Shown here one piece after another: positions 46,205-55,142 of a stretch of 64,000 nt of DNA. The stretch's first letter is position 1, and each line of letters starts with the position of its first letter. A program made the position numbers and the translations under genes. Below the pieces are notes generated by a model, which saw only the letters and a list, made by a program, of their open reading frames with translations, was not told the DNA's origin and did not search any database. Source of the stretch: DOZZ01 sp963792655 (GTDB lineage: Bacteria; Acidobacteriota; Terriglobia; Bryobacterales; Bryobacteraceae); the NCBI GenBank assembly GCA_963792655.1, contig CAWBWU010000003.1:310001-374000 (forward strand), in the 5' to 3' direction.

Positions 46205-47332
46205 CTACTCGACAGCGCGAGGCGCCGTGTAACCGAGCTTCGCAACGATCTGATATTTGATCGGCTTGCCCTTTTCGTTCGTGACTCGCAGAGGCTCACC
46301 ATTTGCGGGGTTCACCAACTCGACTTTGATCTTGCGGAACGATCCGTCGCGAGCTTGATTGGACGGCTGATAGCCGAGTGAATACTGATTGCGCAGGGCT
46401 TCGGAAATCGCCCCGTAGATCGAGGGGAACTCGCCCGTGAAGCGCGGGAAGAACGACATGCCGCCGGTCTCTTTGGCGAACGTCTTCATCTGATTGTCGG
46501 CTTGCAGGAAGTCCAATTGCGCGATTGCTCCCATGCGGCTCTCATTCATGATGCGCAAAGCCTGCATCAGGCCCACGGCATAGATCGGCACTGCATCTTC
46601 CTGAAGCTTCTTGCGCGCCTTATCGAAGGTAAGCCGGCTGAACGTATCGATGCCGGAAGAGACCAGCAGGATCGCCTTCCGCCCTTCGATGTTCTTCATG
46701 CGCTCTTCGGTGTCGACCAGCGCGTCATACAAATTCGCTTCGGAAAATCCTGCAATGCGCAGCCGCCCCAAAGCTTCGTAAGTCTTGGTGCGGTCCGTCG
46801 AGAAGTCCGAAAGAATCTCGGGCTTCATGTCATACGCGATCACCGCGACGTAATCTTCGGGCTTCAGTGTCTGCGCGAAGCCGTAAATCGCCTGCAATGT
46901 CTGATACCAGGTCGCGCCGTAGAGCTGCTGGAACTTATTGCTGAACTCGACCAGCATGCAAATGGTGATCGGCGCTTCGCCCTTCGCGAAGTTGGTTACC
47001 TTCTGCGGGACGTTGTCTTCGAGAATGCGGAAGTTGCCCTGCGGAATGTTGGGGATGAAGTGGCCGTTGTTATCGAGTACCGCCACATCGACGCTCACCA
47101 CGCTGGAGTTCGAGCTGAAACTCGGCGTGCCTTCGGGTATCTCCTGTTTCGCTTTGTTACCGAGCTTCGAAGGAATCGGCGGCAACTCTTCCTCAGTTGT
47201 CTTCGCATCCTTCTTGCGCGGGCGGGCGACGGTGGACGTACTGTCCGGCTTCGGCCCGTCCTGACCCGGCAGCGACGGTAGGAACGGCAGCGCCATCAGA
47301 ACTGCGCCGGTCAGAAATAGGAGCTTTTTCAT
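46205..47332 (-). CDS. Acidobacterial VWFA-related exported protein
   Basis: 375 aa. Signal peptide (ends SLPGQDG), a Lys/Glu-rich linker, then a beta strand region (VVSVDVAVLDNNGHFIPN and FRILEDNVPQKV) and the von Willebrand A-like domain. The position of the metal-site motif reads MLVEFSNKF, with Glu for Asp and no DxSxS, so metal binding is doubtful. LLVSSGIDTFSR, AIYAVGL-like and RNQYSLGYQPSN match the TIGR03436-like family. Distinct from, and shorter than, the VWFA gene at 15.3 kb. Function unknown. Confidence 0.83.
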   Translation of the reverse strand: MKKLLFLTGAVLMALPFLPSLPGQDGPKPDSTSTVARPRKKDAKTTEEELPPIPSKLGNKAKQEIPEGTPSFSSNSSVVSVDVAVLDNNGHFIPNIPQGNFRILEDNVPQKVTNFAKGEAPITICMLVEFSNKFQQLYGATWYQTLQAIYGFAQTLKPEDYVAVIAYDMKPEILSDFSTDRTKTYEALGRLRIAGFSEANLYDALVDTEERMKNIEGRKAILLVSSGIDTFSRLTFDKARKKLQEDAVPIYAVGLMQALRIMNESRMGAIAQLDFLQADNQMKTFAKETGGMSFFPRFTGEFPSIYGAISEALRNQYSLGYQPSNQARDGSFRKIKVELVNPANGEPLRVTNEKGKPIKYQIVAKLGYTAPRAVE

Positions 47333-47391
47333 AAGACGAAGATTGCCGGTAACATCATACCGGACAAGGATAAGACGCGTTCCGGAGCGGT

Positions 47392-48114
47392 CTAGTTGCC
47401 GTGTTTCCGCAGGTAAACTTCAAACTTGCGCTTGGCCCGCTGCATCTTCCACTCCTGCAGGCGGCGGTCGAAGTAGCGGCGATCGATTCCCGAGGCGCGG
47501 GTTTTCAGAAAGAGATAGCCCACCAGCAAGCCTCCCACGTGTGCCACGTTGCTGACTCCGCTGTTGCCACCCGTGACGCTCATATACAAGGCGATCGCAC
47601 CCATAATCATCACGAAATATTTCGCTTTGATCGGGAAGAACAGCATGAACAGAATGATGGCGTCGGGAAACAACATCCCATACGCCAGCAGGATGCCGAA
47701 CAGCGCGCCGGATGCACCGATCGTGGAATCGGCCGATCCGCCCATCAGCATCGCCACGATCACTACGCAAATGCCTGCACCGATGCCGCAGACCGTGTAA
47801 TACGTCAGGAAGCGGCGCGTGCCCCAGGTCTGTTCCAGTTGTGAACCGAACATCCACAACGCGAGCATGTTGAACAGGATGTGCCCCAGCGAGTGCGTGC
47901 TGTGCAGGAACATGTAGGTGAACAACTGCCACACGTAGCCGTGCACGACCATGTTCGGTACCAGCCCGAACGTCCCCAGCCAATCGAAGCTGGAAGCGGT
48001 GAAGGTGTTCACCAGGAAAATCAGAATGTTGGCGGCGAGCAGGACTCTCACGCCTGCCGGGATGCGGCTCAAAAATCCAGAGGCAAAGGGACGGGAGTTA
48101 CTGCTGTACCGCAT
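47392..48114 (-). CDS. Rhomboid-family intramembrane serine protease
   Basis: 240 aa with about six membrane helices. Catalytic Ser in TIGASGALFGILLAYG and His in NVAHVGGLLVGYLFL; HILFNMLALWMFG carries the conserved asparagine of the second helix. Cuts transmembrane or membrane-near substrates. The C-terminal tail (about residues 205-240) is basic and cytoplasmic. Neighbours give no substrate clue. Confidence 0.91.
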   Translation of the reverse strand: MRYSSNSRPFASGFLSRIPAGVRVLLAANILIFLVNTFTASSFDWLGTFGLVPNMVVHGYVWQLFTYMFLHSTHSLGHILFNMLALWMFGSQLEQTWGTRRFLTYYTVCGIGAGICVVIVAMLMGGSADSTIGASGALFGILLAYGMLFPDAIILFMLFFPIKAKYFVMIMGAIALYMSVTGGNSGVSNVAHVGGLLVGYLFLKTRASGIDRRYFDRRLQEWKMQRAKRKFEVYLRKHGN

Positions 48115-48153
48115 GGGTTTCTTGCGCGTAGGATAGCAGAGGCTTCGAGCGCC

Positions 48154-48501
48154 CTAGTTCGCAACGGCCGCGCGTTTCTTCTCGCTTTCGGCTACGGATT
48201 CAGGTATTTGCTCGGAAGTGACAGTGTCAGGGTTACGGCGCCCGAAGCGCGCCAGTTTCCACGCCGCTGCCTGCGCTCCAGCACCCAGCGCGAACCAGAC
48301 CTGGAAATGCGAGAAGATGCCGCTCTCGATGGCGAAGGGTTCGGCCCACTCCATATCGGACCCCACTTTCCAGACGCCCATCAAAACACACGCAATCGAG
48401 ATCGGCGTCAGCAGGGTGGCAGCTGCATGTACGTTACCGACGTTTTTTGGCCTGCCCTTGTGCACTAACGGCCCTCGCGCAAACAAGATCCGCACTAACA
48501 T
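48154..48501 (-). CDS. Hypothetical membrane protein, two helices
   Basis: 115 aa. Two hydrophobic segments (AAATLLTPISIACVLMGVWK and FQVWFALGAGAQAAAWKLAR) and a charged tail (FGRRNPDTVTSEQIPESV). An in-frame GTG about 14 residues downstream is an alternative start. No recognised family. The stop is about 40 bases downstream of (3' to) the rhomboid start on the same strand. Confidence 0.5.
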   Translation of the reverse strand: MLVRILFARGPLVHKGRPKNVGNVHAAATLLTPISIACVLMGVWKVGSDMEWAEPFAIESGIFSHFQVWFALGAGAQAAAWKLARFGRRNPDTVTSEQIPESVAESEKKRAAVAN

Positions 48502-48550
48502 CCCGTGTTCTCCATGCTATCAGCACTTGCGATAAAGTAGTCGATTCCCT

Positions 48551-49693
48551 ATGCGCAAATTGAGATCGGCAGTTTTCGGAACCGGCTTTATGGGCAAGAC
48601 CCACCTGGAGGCAATTCGCCGCTTAGGCAACGTGGAAATCGCCGGCGTTGCGGCGTCGAGCGAGCAGAAAGCACGCGATTTTGCACAGGAAAATTCGATC
48701 GAACACGCGAGCGGCGACTATCACACTTTTCTCGCCGATCCCACCATCGATGCGGTTCACATCTGCACGCCGAACTACCTGCACTTTCCCATGGCCGAAG
48801 CCGCGCTGAAGGCCGGGAAACACGTGCTGTGCGAGAAGCCGCTGGCCATGGAAGTTTCGGAAGCCGAACAGATGGTGCGGCTGGCGAAAGAGAAGAACCT
48901 GGCCAACTGCACCTGCCACAACCTGCGCTATTACCCCGTGGTGCAGCATATCCGCGCGCTACGCGAAGCAGGCGAACTGGGCGACATTCTGGCCGTCCAA
49001 GGGACTTACTCGCAGGACTGGCTGCTCTACGACACCGATTACAACTGGCGCATCGAACCAAAGGAAAGCGGACGCTCGCGCTGCTTCGCCGACATCGGCA
49101 CGCACTGGTGCGACATGATCGAGCACCTCACGGGGCTGGAAATCAGCGCGCTCGTTGCCGACATGGCGATCTTCCACAAGACACGCAAAAAGCCCAAAGG
49201 CCGCGTGGAGACCTTTGCCGGAAAAACGTCGGCGCCTACCGAATACGACGAGGTAAAGATCGAGAGCGAAGACTTCGCCAGCGTGCTGCTGCGGTTGGGC
49301 GACCGCGCGCGCGGTGCATTCACCGTGAGTCAGGTGTCGGCCGGCCGCAAGAACAACTTCACTTTCGAAATCTTCGGAACGAAGTCATCGGCCGCGTGGA
49401 GCCAGGAACGGCCGGATGAGTTGTGGCTCGGACACCGCAACGATCCGAACCGCATCATCATCAAAGACGCGTCCCTACTGATGGGCCGTGCCAAAGGCTA
49501 CGCCGACCTGCCAGGCGGCCATAGTGAAGGCTATGACGACACCTTCAAGCAGACCTTCCGGCGCTTCTACGCAACTGTCGCCGATCGCAATGCACCCGTC
49601 GAGTATCCAGAGTTCACGGCAGGCCTGCGCCAGCTGAAGATTCTGGATAAAGTGATCGAGAGCTCAGCCAAAGAAGCCTGGGTCAAGCTCTAG
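48551..49693 (+). CDS. Gfo/Idh/MocA family oxidoreductase (cytoplasmic)
   Basis: 380 aa. N-terminal Rossmann fold LRSAVFGTGFMGKTHLEAI, then CTPNYLHFPMAEAALKAGKH and the motif CEKPLAM. C-terminal domain with SRCFADIGTHWCDMIEHLTG. No signal peptide, unlike the homologue at 37.9 kb. Likely an NAD(P)-dependent sugar or inositol dehydrogenase; substrate unknown. Its stop codon shares CTAG with the convergent 26-residue ORF. Confidence 0.92.
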   Translation: MRKLRSAVFGTGFMGKTHLEAIRRLGNVEIAGVAASSEQKARDFAQENSIEHASGDYHTFLADPTIDAVHICTPNYLHFPMAEAALKAGKHVLCEKPLAMEVSEAEQMVRLAKEKNLANCTCHNLRYYPVVQHIRALREAGELGDILAVQGTYSQDWLLYDTDYNWRIEPKESGRSRCFADIGTHWCDMIEHLTGLEISALVADMAIFHKTRKKPKGRVETFAGKTSAPTEYDEVKIESEDFASVLLRLGDRARGAFTVSQVSAGRKNNFTFEIFGTKSSAAWSQERPDELWLGHRNDPNRIIIKDASLLMGRAKGYADLPGGHSEGYDDTFKQTFRRFYATVADRNAPVEYPEFTAGLRQLKILDKVIESSAKEAWVKL

Positions 49694-49770
49694 TGCATAT
49701 GGTTGAAGAGAAACCACAGCACGATCAAACCGCCGGGAACTCCGAGTAACCAGGCAAGCATATATTTCAT
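49690..49770 (-). CDS. 26-residue single-pass membrane peptide
   Basis: A short frame with ribosome site GGAGGA about nine bases before ATG. It reads MKYMLAWLLGVPGGLIVLWF and ends FNHMH; nearly the whole peptide is one membrane helix with a helix-breaking VPGG in the middle. Similar tiny membrane peptides are known in many bacteria, but are rarely annotated. The good ribosome site and the exact CTAG stop overlap with the convergent gene support it. Function unknown. Confidence 0.6.
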   Translation of the reverse strand: MKYMLAWLLGVPGGLIVLWFLFNHMH

Positions 49771-49823
49771 TTGCAGACATCCTCCACCGGAATGAAAGCA
49801 ATCGTGGTGCCAAGCGGAAACAG

Positions 49824-50192
49824 ATGCAACCGGCGCTCCTGATCTTACTGGGCGTTGTCGCCGGGGTAACAAGCGCGTTCGTCGGAATCGGCGGGGGCAT
49901 TGTCCTGGTGCCCGCCCTGGTGTTCCTGTTTGGGCTCTCGCAGCACCAGGCGCAGGGCACGACTCTTGCTCTATTAGTACCGCCAATCGGCATCGCGGCC
50001 GCGTGGACTTACTGGCGGCACGGCTATGTCGACTTACGCATTGCCGCGCTTATCGCGGTCGGCTTTCTTGCGGGCAGCCTGATCGGCGCGCGATTCTCGA
50101 TCGGTGTGTCGGATGCCGTGCTACAGAAAGTGTTCGGCGTATTTCTTCTGCTGCTCTCGCTTAAGTTACTGTTCACGCACACCCCAACTTAG
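49824..50192 (+). CDS. TSUP (TauE/SafE) family permease, half-size
   Basis: 122 aa with about four membrane helices. VAGVTSAFVGIGGGIVLVPALVF is the characteristic first repeat, and GFLAGSLIGARFSIGVSD marks the second part of the repeat. Full-size TSUP proteins have two such repeats (about 250 aa); this single-repeat form would need to dimerise. It may export sulfite, sulfoacetate or similar anions. Its stop shares TTAG with the convergent methyltransferase gene. Confidence 0.86.
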   Translation: MQPALLILLGVVAGVTSAFVGIGGGIVLVPALVFLFGLSQHQAQGTTLALLVPPIGIAAAWTYWRHGYVDLRIAALIAVGFLAGSLIGARFSIGVSDAVLQKVFGVFLLLLSLKLLFTHTPT

Positions 50193-51268
50193 GGCTGCGC
50201 CTCCAGCACTAAGTTGAACGGCGTCTCTGTCGCGCGGCGAAACTTAGTGAAGCCGCCTTGCGTGATCACTTCGCGTAACCTGTCCTCACCGGCTTGCGCG
50301 CCTAAAGCCGCACCTACTTCCTGAGACAGCGACGCCGGCACGCAGAGCATGGTCGACGCCGAGAAGAAGATACGTCCGATGGGGTTGTGATTCGCCTCTG
50401 TCGCGTTCTGCGCGAAGGGTTCGACAATCATCCAGGTGCCGTCCGGCTTCAGTGTCGATCGCACATACTTTGCCGCGCCCAGCGGATCGCCCATGTCATG
50501 CAGGCAATCGAAGAACGCGACGAAGTCATAATCTTTGCCCGGGTAATCTTTCGCCGCAGCTACGGCGAAATGCGCGCGCTCTGCCACTCCTGCGCGCAAT
50601 GCGGCGTTGCGCGCGAGTTCAATCGACCCTTCGTGGTAATCGAAGCCGAAGAACTCAGACTTCGGATAAGCCTTTGCCATCAGGATCGTTGACGAACCGA
50701 GCCCGCAACCGACATCGGCAACTTTTGCGCCGGCCTTGAGTTTCGCTTCGACACCGTTGAGCGCGGGAATCCAGCTTGACGTCAGGTTGGCTCCGTAACC
50801 GGGGCGGAAGAAGCGCTCGGTGCCGTGAAAAAGATCGTGGTGGTGTTCATGCCAGCCGACACCCCTGCCCGACCGAAACGCTTCTTCGATCTTCGGCGCG
50901 TCCATAAAGCAGGACGAGATGATTTGGAACGCGCCGGGCAGGAACGCCGGGCTATTCTCGACTGCGAGCGCGAGCGCCTGCTCTGGCGGTAAGCGGAATT
51001 TCCCGGTTGCCGCCTCATACGTCACGTAGCCACTGGCCGCATTCGCGTTTAGCCACTCGCGCACATAGCGCTCCGTTGTGCCGGTGCGCGAGGCAAGTTC
51101 GGCCGGAGTGATGGCAACCGAGTCGGCCATTGCTTTGTAGAGGCCAAGCCTGTCGCCGAGCAAGACAAGCACGGCGTGCATCGCAGCGCCCATATCCATC
51201 ACGGCGCGTCCCATAAATTCATTCAGCTTCGATTCGTCGAAAGCCGGGCCCGTTGCCGTTGTCGCCAT
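50189..51268 (-). CDS. SAM-dependent methyltransferase with winged-helix N-terminus
   Basis: 359 aa from the ATG at 51268 (upstream residues are not conserved-looking). N-terminal helices and winged helix (RTGTTERYVREWLNANAASG), then a Rossmann methyltransferase with motif I VADVGCGLGSSTI, acidic residue in FFGFDYHEGSI and motif IV DFVAFFDCLHDMGDP, then GTWMIVEPF. Resembles bacterial small-molecule O-methyltransferase-like proteins. Substrate unknown. It could be a paralogue of quinone/hydroxyaromatic methylases. Confidence 0.85.
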   Translation of the reverse strand: MATTATGPAFDESKLNEFMGRAVMDMGAAMHAVLVLLGDRLGLYKAMADSVAITPAELASRTGTTERYVREWLNANAASGYVTYEAATGKFRLPPEQALALAVENSPAFLPGAFQIISSCFMDAPKIEEAFRSGRGVGWHEHHHDLFHGTERFFRPGYGANLTSSWIPALNGVEAKLKAGAKVADVGCGLGSSTILMAKAYPKSEFFGFDYHEGSIELARNAALRAGVAERAHFAVAAAKDYPGKDYDFVAFFDCLHDMGDPLGAAKYVRSTLKPDGTWMIVEPFAQNATEANHNPIGRIFFSASTMLCVPASLSQEVGAALGAQAGEDRLREVITQGGFTKFRRATETPFNLVLEAQP

Positions 51269-51383
51269 CGCGTTGCTCTCCTGCCGATCGATTCTAGGCG
51301 AACCCGCAGTGCACTGCAAGCGTGCCGTTTACAGCTTCGTTTTGGCCGCTAAACTGCATTCGCTTTGGGTGAGGAGTACTTAC

Positions 51384-51563
51384 ATGAGCGACAGCTTGAA
51401 AGATCAGGTCAAAGGGAAAATCCACGAAGTAAAGGGTGACCTCAAAGAGCAGGCCGGCAAAGCGACCAACGATCCGAATCTGACCGCGGAAGGCCAGGAC
51501 GAGAGCATCGGTGGCACGATCCAGAAGAAAGTCGGCCAGATCGAAAAGGTCTTCGAGAAGTAG
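51384..51563 (+). CDS. CsbD-family stress protein
   Basis: 59 aa. The repeated amphipathic motif KDQVKGKIHEVKGDLKEQAG and GGTIQKKVGQIEKVF is diagnostic of CsbD. A GAGGAG ribosome site precedes the ATG. CsbD-like proteins are induced by general or cell-envelope stress; molecular role unknown. The longer frame from 51273 overlaps the methyltransferase start and is rejected. Confidence 0.93.
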   Translation: MSDSLKDQVKGKIHEVKGDLKEQAGKATNDPNLTAEGQDESIGGTIQKKVGQIEKVFEK

Positions 51564-51599
51564 TCTGCTGTTTGCGTAGCCACTTGCTACACTCTGGCG

Positions 51600-52691
51600 G
51601 TGCGCTACGCAGTCTTCCTGCTCGCCGCAGTCTCGGTCGCGATTAGCGCCGCCATTGTCTTCCCTGCGCCGGTGTTACTGGCGCTGCCTTTCACCATCGC
51701 AGCGCCGGAACTGGCGCCCTGGCTGGTACTGCTCAATCTGTTTTGCATCTGGATCGCGCTGCAGTTTCACCGGCGCCGCGCGTTGTGGATTTTCATTGCG
51801 GGCGCAGTCATCGCTTCAATCCCTGTCGTCCTCGCATTTCAAGCAGCACGCGCGTTCGATCGCGACATTGGCCAACCGGGACGTTTCTCCTCGGCGCAGT
51901 TCCTGCAGCCCCTCTGGTTCCCGCCCATTCCAGCGCAAAAGTTGCCGATGAACATGCTCTATTACGCGCCGCATGGTCTCGGCATGCGTCCTGTGCTGAT
52001 CGATCTTTATGGCGGCGCATGGCAGCGCGGGCGGCCTGCCGACGACGGAGCATTCGACCGGCACATGGCGGGCCTCGGCTACGCAGTGTTTGCGATCGAT
52101 TACCGGCATGCGCCGGCAGCACACTTCCCCGCTCAGTTAGACGATGTTCGCGCGGAGCTCGCGTTCATTCGCGGCAACGCGGCGCAGTATCACGGCGATG
52201 CGGCACGCATCGTGATTTGCGGCCGGTCGTCAGGCGCGCAGTTGGCGCTACTCGCCGCGTACGATCCCGCAGCACCGCCGGTTGCTGCAGTGATTAGCTT
52301 CTACGGGCCTACGAACTTGCGGCGTGGTTACACCGATGTGCCGTTTCCCGATCCGCTCGGTGTACGAAGCATTCTGGAAAGATATATCGGCGGGACGCCC
52401 GAACAGTTCGGCGCGGCATACGATGCGGCATCGCCCGTCACCTACGCGACGCGACCGCTACCGCCCACGTTGTTGATCCAGGGCAGCCGCGATCACATCG
52501 TGAAAGCAGAATTCGCGCGCGAACTCTACGACAAGCTCAAGTCGAGCGGCACGCGTGCTTACTTACTCGAACTGCCAATGTCGGAACACGCCTTCGATCT
52601 GGTCCCGTCCGGCATTGGCAGCCAGGTTGCGATGCACTCGGTCGAAACGTTTTTGAAGACTACGGCTGCAGCACTACCTTCATCAGATTAG
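51600..52691 (+). CDS. Membrane-anchored alpha/beta hydrolase (carboxylesterase-like)
   Basis: 363 aa from a GTG start. Three N-terminal hydrophobic helices (about 4-30, 38-57, 62-82), then an alpha/beta-hydrolase domain with LIDLYGGAWQRGRP (oxyanion loop), the nucleophile Ser in ICGRSSGAQLALLAA, Asp in LIQGSRDHIVKAE and His in SEHAFDLVPSG. Resembles BD-FAE/HSL-type esterases. The 32-base overlap with the convergent alcohol dehydrogenase affects only the last residues. Confidence 0.87.
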   Translation: MRYAVFLLAAVSVAISAAIVFPAPVLLALPFTIAAPELAPWLVLLNLFCIWIALQFHRRRALWIFIAGAVIASIPVVLAFQAARAFDRDIGQPGRFSSAQFLQPLWFPPIPAQKLPMNMLYYAPHGLGMRPVLIDLYGGAWQRGRPADDGAFDRHMAGLGYAVFAIDYRHAPAAHFPAQLDDVRAELAFIRGNAAQYHGDAARIVICGRSSGAQLALLAAYDPAAPPVAAVISFYGPTNLRRGYTDVPFPDPLGVRSILERYIGGTPEQFGAAYDAASPVTYATRPLPPTLLIQGSRDHIVKAEFARELYDKLKSSGTRAYLLELPMSEHAFDLVPSGIGSQVAMHSVETFLKTTAAALPSSD

Positions 52692-53691
52692 AGTCGTGCC
52701 CATAGAGCCGCTTGAACCACTCGGCGCCTTCGGACAACGGTGCTTTGGCGCTGATGATTGCGTCGGCGCGAATCTTGCCGGTCGCGAGCAGGTCGATGCA
52801 TTGCGGATACTCGCCGCACGATGAGCACGAGCCCTGCACGCGAATCTCGCGCGTAACCACCAATTGCAACGGAAGTTGAATCTCGGGTGAGATGTTGCCG
52901 ACCAGCGTCACGGTGCCGCCCTTGCGCACGCTTTGGATCGCGGTCTTGATCGGACTCGTCGCGCCGACACATTCGATCGCCACTGCTGCGCCATGTCCGT
53001 CGGTCAACTCGGCTACGCGCTTTGGCACGTCCTGCGTCTTCGGGTTGATCGTTTCGTCTGCGCCGAGCGAACGCGCCACTTCGAGTTTGTTGTCATCCAG
53101 ATCGACCGCGATCACACGCGTCGCTCCCGCCAGGCGTACGGCCTGCAGCGCAAGCAAGCCGATCATCCCGGTGCCCACCACAACCGCGGTGTCGCCCAAC
53201 TGAATCGGCGTGATGGCGACCGCATGCACTGCAATCGAAACAGGCTCAATCAACGCGGCCAATTCGAACGGCAACGACTCGGGAACTTTGTAGAGGATGT
53301 TCTGCGGAACCTGCACGTATTCGGCAAACGCTCCGTGACGCCGGAACTCGGCGCACGAAACGCCCATCACCTCCCGGTTGTCACACAGATTGATCTCGCC
53401 GCGCAGGCAGAAGAAACACTTGCCGCACGACAACATCGAATCGAAGGTGACGCGATCTCCTTCCTTGAAGTTCTTCACGTTCTCGCCGGCTTTGGCAATG
53501 ATGCCGGAGGCCTCATGCCCCATCACCAGCGGCGGAATGCGGCGGCCGGTGCTGCCGTCGTAGCCATGGATATCGCTCCCGCAGATACCGACGGCTTTGA
53601 CCTGCACGAGCACGTCGTTCGGACCGATCTCCGGCGTAGGGAAATCCACATATTCGAGATCTTTATAGTTTTTGAGCAGCAGAGCTTTCAT
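52660..53691 (-). CDS. Zinc-dependent medium-chain alcohol dehydrogenase (polyol type)
   Basis: 343 aa from the ATG at 53691. Catalytic zinc ligands: Cys in AVGICGSDIHG, His-Glu in MGHEASG; structural zinc cysteines in CGKCFFCLRGEINLC; NAD-binding GTGMIGLLALQAV and the acidic VDLDDNKL indicating NAD(H) preference. Similar to sorbitol, galactitol-phosphate and threonine dehydrogenases. Likely a polyol or sugar-alcohol oxidoreductase. Confidence 0.92.
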   Translation of the reverse strand: MKALLLKNYKDLEYVDFPTPEIGPNDVLVQVKAVGICGSDIHGYDGSTGRRIPPLVMGHEASGIIAKAGENVKNFKEGDRVTFDSMLSCGKCFFCLRGEINLCDNREVMGVSCAEFRRHGAFAEYVQVPQNILYKVPESLPFELAALIEPVSIAVHAVAITPIQLGDTAVVVGTGMIGLLALQAVRLAGATRVIAVDLDDNKLEVARSLGADETINPKTQDVPKRVAELTDGHGAAVAIECVGATSPIKTAIQSVRKGGTVTLVGNISPEIQLPLQLVVTREIRVQGSCSSCGEYPQCIDLLATGKIRADAIISAKAPLSEGAEWFKRLYGHDSNLMKVVLQP

Positions 53692-53747
53692 AGAAACTGA
53701 CTTATGATAACGGGTTCGCCGCCGCATTGCGGGTGGCACGCAAGCTT

Positions 53748-54465
53748 ATGTCAACGTCACTGAAAGATCAGGCAGTGTTGGTGCTCGGAGCATCGAGCGG
53801 AATTGGGCGCGAAACAGCGGTGCTGTTTGCGAAGGAAGGCGCACGCGTAATGGCCGCCGCGCGCCGAGAAGAACGCCTGCGGCAGTTGCAGGCGGAGCAG
53901 CCCGGCATCGAAGTAGCGCGCGCCGATGCAGGCGATAGCGAAGCAATGCAACAGCTCGCCGATGAAACCCGCAAGCGTCTGGGCCGCATCGACATTGTGG
54001 TTTACGCGACCGGAACGAATACACCGGATCGCGCGATGAGCCGGCTCACGACGCCCATCTGGGATCACATGCTGAATGTGAATCTGAGCGGCGCTTATTA
54101 CCTGACGCGCGCGGTGCTGCCCGCGATGCGAGAGGCACGCGCTGGACATTTGATTTATATTTCGTCCATCTCTGGCCTGGTGCCGGACGTTTCAGGCGCC
54201 GCATACCAAGCTGCCAAGCGCGGGCTGCTGGGTCTGGCGCACGCGCATTCGTGTGGAAGAAAAAGAGAACGGCATCCGCACATGCGTGGTGTGCCCCGGC
54301 CTGGTTGAGACGGAAATTCTGGAGCATCGTCCCGTGAAACCAAGTGCCGACGTGCTGGCGAAGGCGCTGCAGCCACTGGAAATTGCGGAGATGATTCTGG
54401 CTGTCGCGAAACTTCCGGCACGCGCGTGCGTGCCGGAGTTCCAGATCATGCCGACAGCGCTTTAA
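53748..54465 (+). CDS. Short-chain dehydrogenase/reductase, one apparent frameshift
   Basis: About 238 aa after repair, the normal SDR length. Cofactor loop VLGASSGIGRETA, the NAG-like motif as VVYATGTN, catalytic Ser in YISSISGLV and the Y-x-x-x-K pair in AAYQAAKRG. The frame breaks at about 54246 (extra C in GCGCATTCG), just after the catalytic Lys; the end (VEEKENGIRTCVVCPGLVETEI and onward) follows in the next frame. The PG motif of the nicotinamide loop is in the second part. Stop shares TTAA with the convergent gene. Confidence 0.88.
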
Positions 54466-55142
54466 CGCTGACCGGCTGACAACGTCACCGAGCCTTGCGG
54501 CGTGCGATAGACGACTTCGTACGGGGTGCTGCGCTTCTTCGAAGTGATGGGGAAGTACAGATACCCCGCGACGGGTTGCGTCGTTGCGCCTTCGGGCAGC
54601 GCCTTGTCCGCCAGTTCCATCTGGGTTACCTGACGGTCCTGCGGGCTGGCGCCGGGACGCTGGCCCGGATTGCCGACGCCCACACCCACTCCGCTAGCCG
54701 TATAGACGCCGCTGCGGCGCGGTCCATTCACGCCATCGTAAGTGCCGCGGCCCGTCTCATAGCCGACGCTTGCTTCCGGGTAGACATCCACAGTGCGCCG
54801 TGATGCGGCCTTTTGCAGCACGCCTGCGATGTTGCTGGGGATTGTGGAGTACGCTACCTGGCCGCTCTCTTTGTTGCGGAGCGAGAAGTCGCCATGGCTG
54901 ACGTTTACGTTCGCGCCGTCCTTCGGAAAGAATGCGACTTCGACGACGACGTAGCCGCGATAGATCTCGGACGAGAACTGCTGCTTGACTGTTGACTCGG
55001 GCAGCAGCGTTACACCGAGATCGTAAGTGTCGGTCGAGGTGGTGCCGCGATAAAGCCGCACATTGTTGCGTGCGGGAATGCCGTGTGAGGCATCGGCGAC
55101 CAGCCCGGTCGCAATGGCAGCCAGGAGAATGACGCGCTTCAC
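54462..55142 (-). CDS. Exported hypothetical protein, second gene of the PEGA operon
   Basis: 226 aa. Signal-like start (MKRVILLAAIATGLVADAS), then beta-rich sequence (VRLYRGTTSTDTYDLGVTL, SSEIYRGYVVVEVAFFPKD), a Gly/Val/Pro-rich middle (SGVGVGVGNPGQ) and a C-terminal strand pair (GYLYFPITSKKR). Not recognised. Its start overlaps the upstream gene's stop by four bases, so the pair is translationally coupled and probably works together at the cell surface. Confidence 0.65.
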   Translation of the reverse strand: MKRVILLAAIATGLVADASHGIPARNNVRLYRGTTSTDTYDLGVTLLPESTVKQQFSSEIYRGYVVVEVAFFPKDGANVNVSHGDFSLRNKESGQVAYSTIPSNIAGVLQKAASRRTVDVYPEASVGYETGRGTYDGVNGPRRSGVYTASGVGVGVGNPGQRPGASPQDRQVTQMELADKALPEGATTQPVAGYLYFPITSKKRSTPYEVVYRTPQGSVTLSAGQR

